Shown one piece after another: positions 61,806 through 64,000 of a stretch of 64,000 nt of DNA (its first letter is position 1; each line of letters starts with the position of its first letter). Position numbers and translations under genes: made by a program. The DNA lies in NCBI RefSeq assembly GCF_032999765.1, contig NZ_CP136051.1:4254417-4318416 (forward strand), read 5' to 3'. The notes beneath the pieces were generated by a model. That model had not been told where the DNA came from. It saw nothing but the letters and a program-made list of their open reading frames with translations, and did no database searches. Source of the stretch: Imperialibacter roseus. GTDB lineage: Bacteria > Bacteroidota > Bacteroidia > Cytophagales > Cyclobacteriaceae.

Positions 61806-62612
61806 ATGAAGCAGGCTCCGGCAAAATATCTTAACTATAAAAAATATGGGACAGGCACGAAATTCCTTTTGGCATTTCATGGCTTTGGACAAACTGAGCT
61901 GGCCTTCCAATTGTTCGAAACCTCATTAGGAATAAACTATACGATCATCTCCATTGATCTCTTCTTCCATGGAAAAAGCCGATGGCCGGTCGATGAGCTC
62001 CCAGTGCCAACGGAATCGTGGCACGATTTGCTTCTGGATATCCTGAAAGCGGAACAAATAGATAAGTTCAGTGTGATGGGATACAGTCTCGGGGGTAAAC
62101 TGGCGTTAACTACGGCCATGTTGTTTCCTCAGCGGGTGCAAAGAATCATTTTAGCTGCACCAGACGGCATCTACCTTAACCCCTGGTACAAAGTTGCGAC
62201 TGGCACCTGGGTAATGAGGGCCATCTTTCATTATCTAAACGACCACCCTGCTCTTCTTATCCGCCTGATCTCCTTTTTTAGCCGCACCAGGTTGGTGTCT
62301 GGGCGGTTGGCAAAGTTTGCTATCTCGCAGGTGGCTGATCACAACAACGGTAACAGCATTTACCACGCCTGGGTGGGCTTCAGGCATTTTACTCAAAACA
62401 TAGACAAGGTGCTTCAAACTGTCAACCAAAATAACATACAAGTAACGATGGTGGCTGGAAAATATGATACGGTTATCCCCTATGGCAAACTTCATGCTTT
62501 TGAAAAAAAGTGCGGCTCATCAGACTTTGTATTGATCAAAACCGGCCACAATTCCCTCCTAAAGAAATTTCACGAATCGCTCTTAGAAAACGTCCGTCCA
62601 CACTCTGGATAA
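61806..62612 (+). CDS. Alpha/beta hydrolase
   Basis: This 268-residue cytosolic alpha/beta hydrolase has LAFHGFGQTELAFQLF (oxyanion strand), the nucleophile elbow VMGYSLGGKLALT (Ser about 98), the acid in MVAGKYDTVIPY and the histidine in LIKTGHNSLLKKF. Substrate unknown; esterase or lipase-like activity is possible. The gene is divergent from tetR but 260 nt away, and convergence of control is not implied. A TAAATTTG box close to the Bacteroidota -7 consensus lies 12 nt before the ATG. Confidence 0.88.
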   Translation: MKQAPAKYLNYKKYGTGTKFLLAFHGFGQTELAFQLFETSLGINYTIISIDLFFHGKSRWPVDELPVPTESWHDLLLDILKAEQIDKFSVMGYSLGGKLALTTAMLFPQRVQRIILAAPDGIYLNPWYKVATGTWVMRAIFHYLNDHPALLIRLISFFSRTRLVSGRLAKFAISQVADHNNGNSIYHAWVGFRHFTQNIDKVLQTVNQNNIQVTMVAGKYDTVIPYGKLHAFEKKCGSSDFVLIKTGHNSLLKKFHESLLENVRPHSG

Positions 62613-62672
62613 GGCAACGGATCCCGGAGACGATCATTCCCAACGGCTAAATTCAATTTCTCTGTACCAGGC

Positions 62673-62697
62673 CTTCTAAAATTACCTTTTTTAGAAG
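62673..62697. other. Hairpin in front of purL
   Basis: CTTCTAAAA and TTTTAGAAG are 9-bp arms around a 7-nt loop. It lies 60 nt after the hydrolase stop codon and could end that transcript, or act in the purL leader. A TAACTTTG box matching the -7 consensus TAnnTTTG follows at 62718-62725. Confidence 0.45.
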
Positions 62698-62756
62698 TCG
62701 ACTATTTCTTTTTGTTTTAACTTTGGGCTTCAAAAATCCCATACCCAAGCGACCTC

Positions 62757-64000
62757 ATGATTCTCTTTTTCCAGAAAGACGCTAGTACATTTTATATCCT
62801 TCAAGTTGCGACCTCTGCCAACGGCCTGACAAGAGAAAAGCTTACCTGGCTTTTCAGTGGCGGGAAGTTTGTGGACGGTCCGTCAGTTGAGGGGCCATTC
62901 ATTGGGCCACGGAAAGAGATGATTACGCCATGGAGCACCAATGCCGTGGAGATCACCCAGAACATGGGCATCAGTGGGGTGGTGAGGATTGAGGAGTTTG
63001 TTAGAAAAGAAGCCTATCCGGGTGAATTTGACCCGATGCTGAAAGCAGTGTACCAGATAATTGATCAGGATGTTTTCACCATCTCCCATGTGCCCGATGC
63101 TATTGTAGAGATCGACAATATTAAGGCTTACAGCGAGAAAGAGGGGCTTGCACTCAGCCAGGAAGAAATCGACTACCTGGAATCAGTGAGCAAGTCGCTG
63201 GGGCGCAAACTTACCGACAGCGAAGTGTTTGGCTTCTCTCAGGTGAATTCGGAGCACTGCCGCCACAAGATATTCAATGGCACTTTTATCATCGATGGCA
63301 AGGAGAAACCAGATACACTTTTTCAGCTAATCAAAAAGACATCGAAAGCCAATCCCGGCTTTCTTGTTTCCGCCTACAAAGACAACGTGGCCTTTATTGA
63401 AGGGCCCAGTATCGAGCAGTTTGCCCCTACCCGGCAGGATCAGCCTGACTACTTTGAGGCCAAAACCAGAAAGAGCGTGCTTTCTCTCAAAGCAGAAACT
63501 CACAACTTCCCCACCACCGTGGAGCCATTTAACGGTGCCGCTACCGGCAGCGGAGGAGAAATCAGAGACAGGATGGCGGGCGGCCAGGGAAGCTTCCCAC
63601 TGGCAGGAACGGCTGTATACATGACCTCCTACTCCAGGCTGTCGAGCAACCGGCCCTGGGAAAACCACAGCCCTGAGAGACCGTGGCTTTATCAAACGCC
63701 TTCTCAAATACTCATCAAGGCTTCCAACGGTGCAAGCGACTATGGTAATAAGTTCGGGCAGCCACTTATCACCGGAAGCCTCCTGACCTTCGAGCACGAA
63801 GAGAATGGCAAGGCTCATGGCTTCGACAAAGTGATTATGCAGGCGGGTGGCGTTGGATTTGGGATCAGGGATCAGAGTCAAAAGAAGAGTGTAGAAAAAG
63901 GAGATAAGATTGTGGTGCTGGGCGGCGACAATTATCGCATTGGCATGGGTGGCGGTGCCGTGTCGTCTGTGGCCACTGGCGAATTTGGCAATTCCATTGA
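62757..64000 (+). CDS. purL: Phosphoribosylformylglycinamidine synthase, 3' end outside window
   Basis: This is the start of a large one-chain FGAM synthase that converts FGAR to FGAM in purine synthesis, using glutamine and ATP. About 414 codons are visible. The N-terminal PurS-like domain (MILFFQKDASTFYILQVAT) is followed by the linker region and the first synthase half: FSQVNSEHCRHKIFNG, SLKAETHNFPTTVEPFNG, ATGSGGEIRDRMAGG and QAGGVGFGIRD. The C-terminal glutaminase domain lies past the window. The start ATG is 144 nt after the hydrolase gene. No purine riboswitch was recognised in that gap. Confidence 0.95.
   Translation, partial: MILFFQKDASTFYILQVATSANGLTREKLTWLFSGGKFVDGPSVEGPFIGPRKEMITPWSTNAVEITQNMGISGVVRIEEFVRKEAYPGEFDPMLKAVYQIIDQDVFTISHVPDAIVEIDNIKAYSEKEGLALSQEEIDYLESVSKSLGRKLTDSEVFGFSQVNSEHCRHKIFNGTFIIDGKEKPDTLFQLIKKTSKANPGFLVSAYKDNVAFIEGPSIEQFAPTRQDQPDYFEAKTRKSVLSLKAETHNFPTTVEPFNGAATGSGGEIRDRMAGGQGSFPLAGTAVYMTSYSRLSSNRPWENHSPERPWLYQTPSQILIKASNGASDYGNKFGQPLITGSLLTFEHEENGKAHGFDKVIMQAGGVGFGIRDQSQKKSVEKGDKIVVLGGDNYRIGMGGGAVSSVATGEFGNSI

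Noticed and set aside
1-64000. tRNA, rRNA, CRISPR, insertion sequence or prophage content
   Set aside because: No TPsiC-like arms with acceptor pairing, no regular short repeat-spacer pattern, and no transposase, integrase or phage structural motif was found on reading.

Overview
The window comes from a Bacteroidota chromosome, most likely order Cytophagales (Fulvivirga/Roseivirga/Imperialibacter-like; the genus is inference). The signs are a giant surface protein with the gliding-motility/type IX secretion C-terminal domain opposite a PorP/SprF protein, Bacteroidota-typical families (DUF2911, DUF2807 'head GIN', DUF4136, LytS/LytTR pairs, a one-chain PurL), and few recognisable Shine-Dalgarno sites. 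Base composition is mid-GC, with AT-richer islands at about 4.4-5.1 kb and 30.4-32.0 kb. I saw no rRNA, tRNA, CRISPR array, transposase or prophage gene. The first and last genes are cut by the window edges.

Layout. 0-2 kb: phospholipid acyltransferase end and gpsA. 2-4.3 kb: LytS/LytTR two-component pair and a divergent DUF1761 membrane protein. 4.5-5.1 kb: antitoxin plus a PIN toxin broken by a stop codon. 5.2-13.2 kb: M48 protease, PorP/SprF and a 1741-residue surface protein. 13.3-24 kb: HD protein, beta-lactamase-like hydrolase, envelope proteins, LpxL-like acyltransferase, bioB, sppA, folK, TauE transporter and a class V aminotransferase. 24-27 kb and 32-35 kb: surface-polysaccharide genes (two glycosyltransferases, methyltransferase-like protein, flippase, DegT aminotransferase). 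27-30.4 kb: Crp/Fnr regulator, NTF2-like protein, DoxX, and a PadR regulator with its membrane partner. 30.4-31.9 kb: the most unusual segment. 32-35.9 kb: truncated haemoglobin and pfkA. 36-44.7 kb: miaA, a 1472-residue hybrid kinase with a lone receiver, an MBL hydrolase and an RqcH/Rqc2-like NFACT protein. 44.7-54.7 kb: mixed housekeeping and envelope genes, including an ABC-type permease and a metallophosphoesterase. 54.7-61.6 kb: a TetR-TolC-adaptor-RND efflux operon. 61.8-64 kb: an alpha/beta hydrolase and the start of purL.

The best candidate for an undescribed system is the 30.4-31.9 kb array. It holds three paralogous 54-56 residue proteins, each in its own transcription unit. All three share a promoter architecture with exactly fixed spacing: an RTCG direct repeat 21 bp apart, TTCRTCGAAACA, 24 bp, a GTATWAW box, and a start codon 31 bp from that box. 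The outer two copies share a nearly identical 3' half, 3' UTR and UUCG-loop terminator, while their 5' halves have diverged, which suggests gene conversion. The proteins match no family I recognise.

Several regulators have perfect inverted repeats beside their genes. The clearest are an 11-bp-arm palindrome 3 nt from padR, a 9-bp-arm repeat in front of the tetR-efflux operon, and an FNR-like palindrome before the truncated haemoglobin gene.
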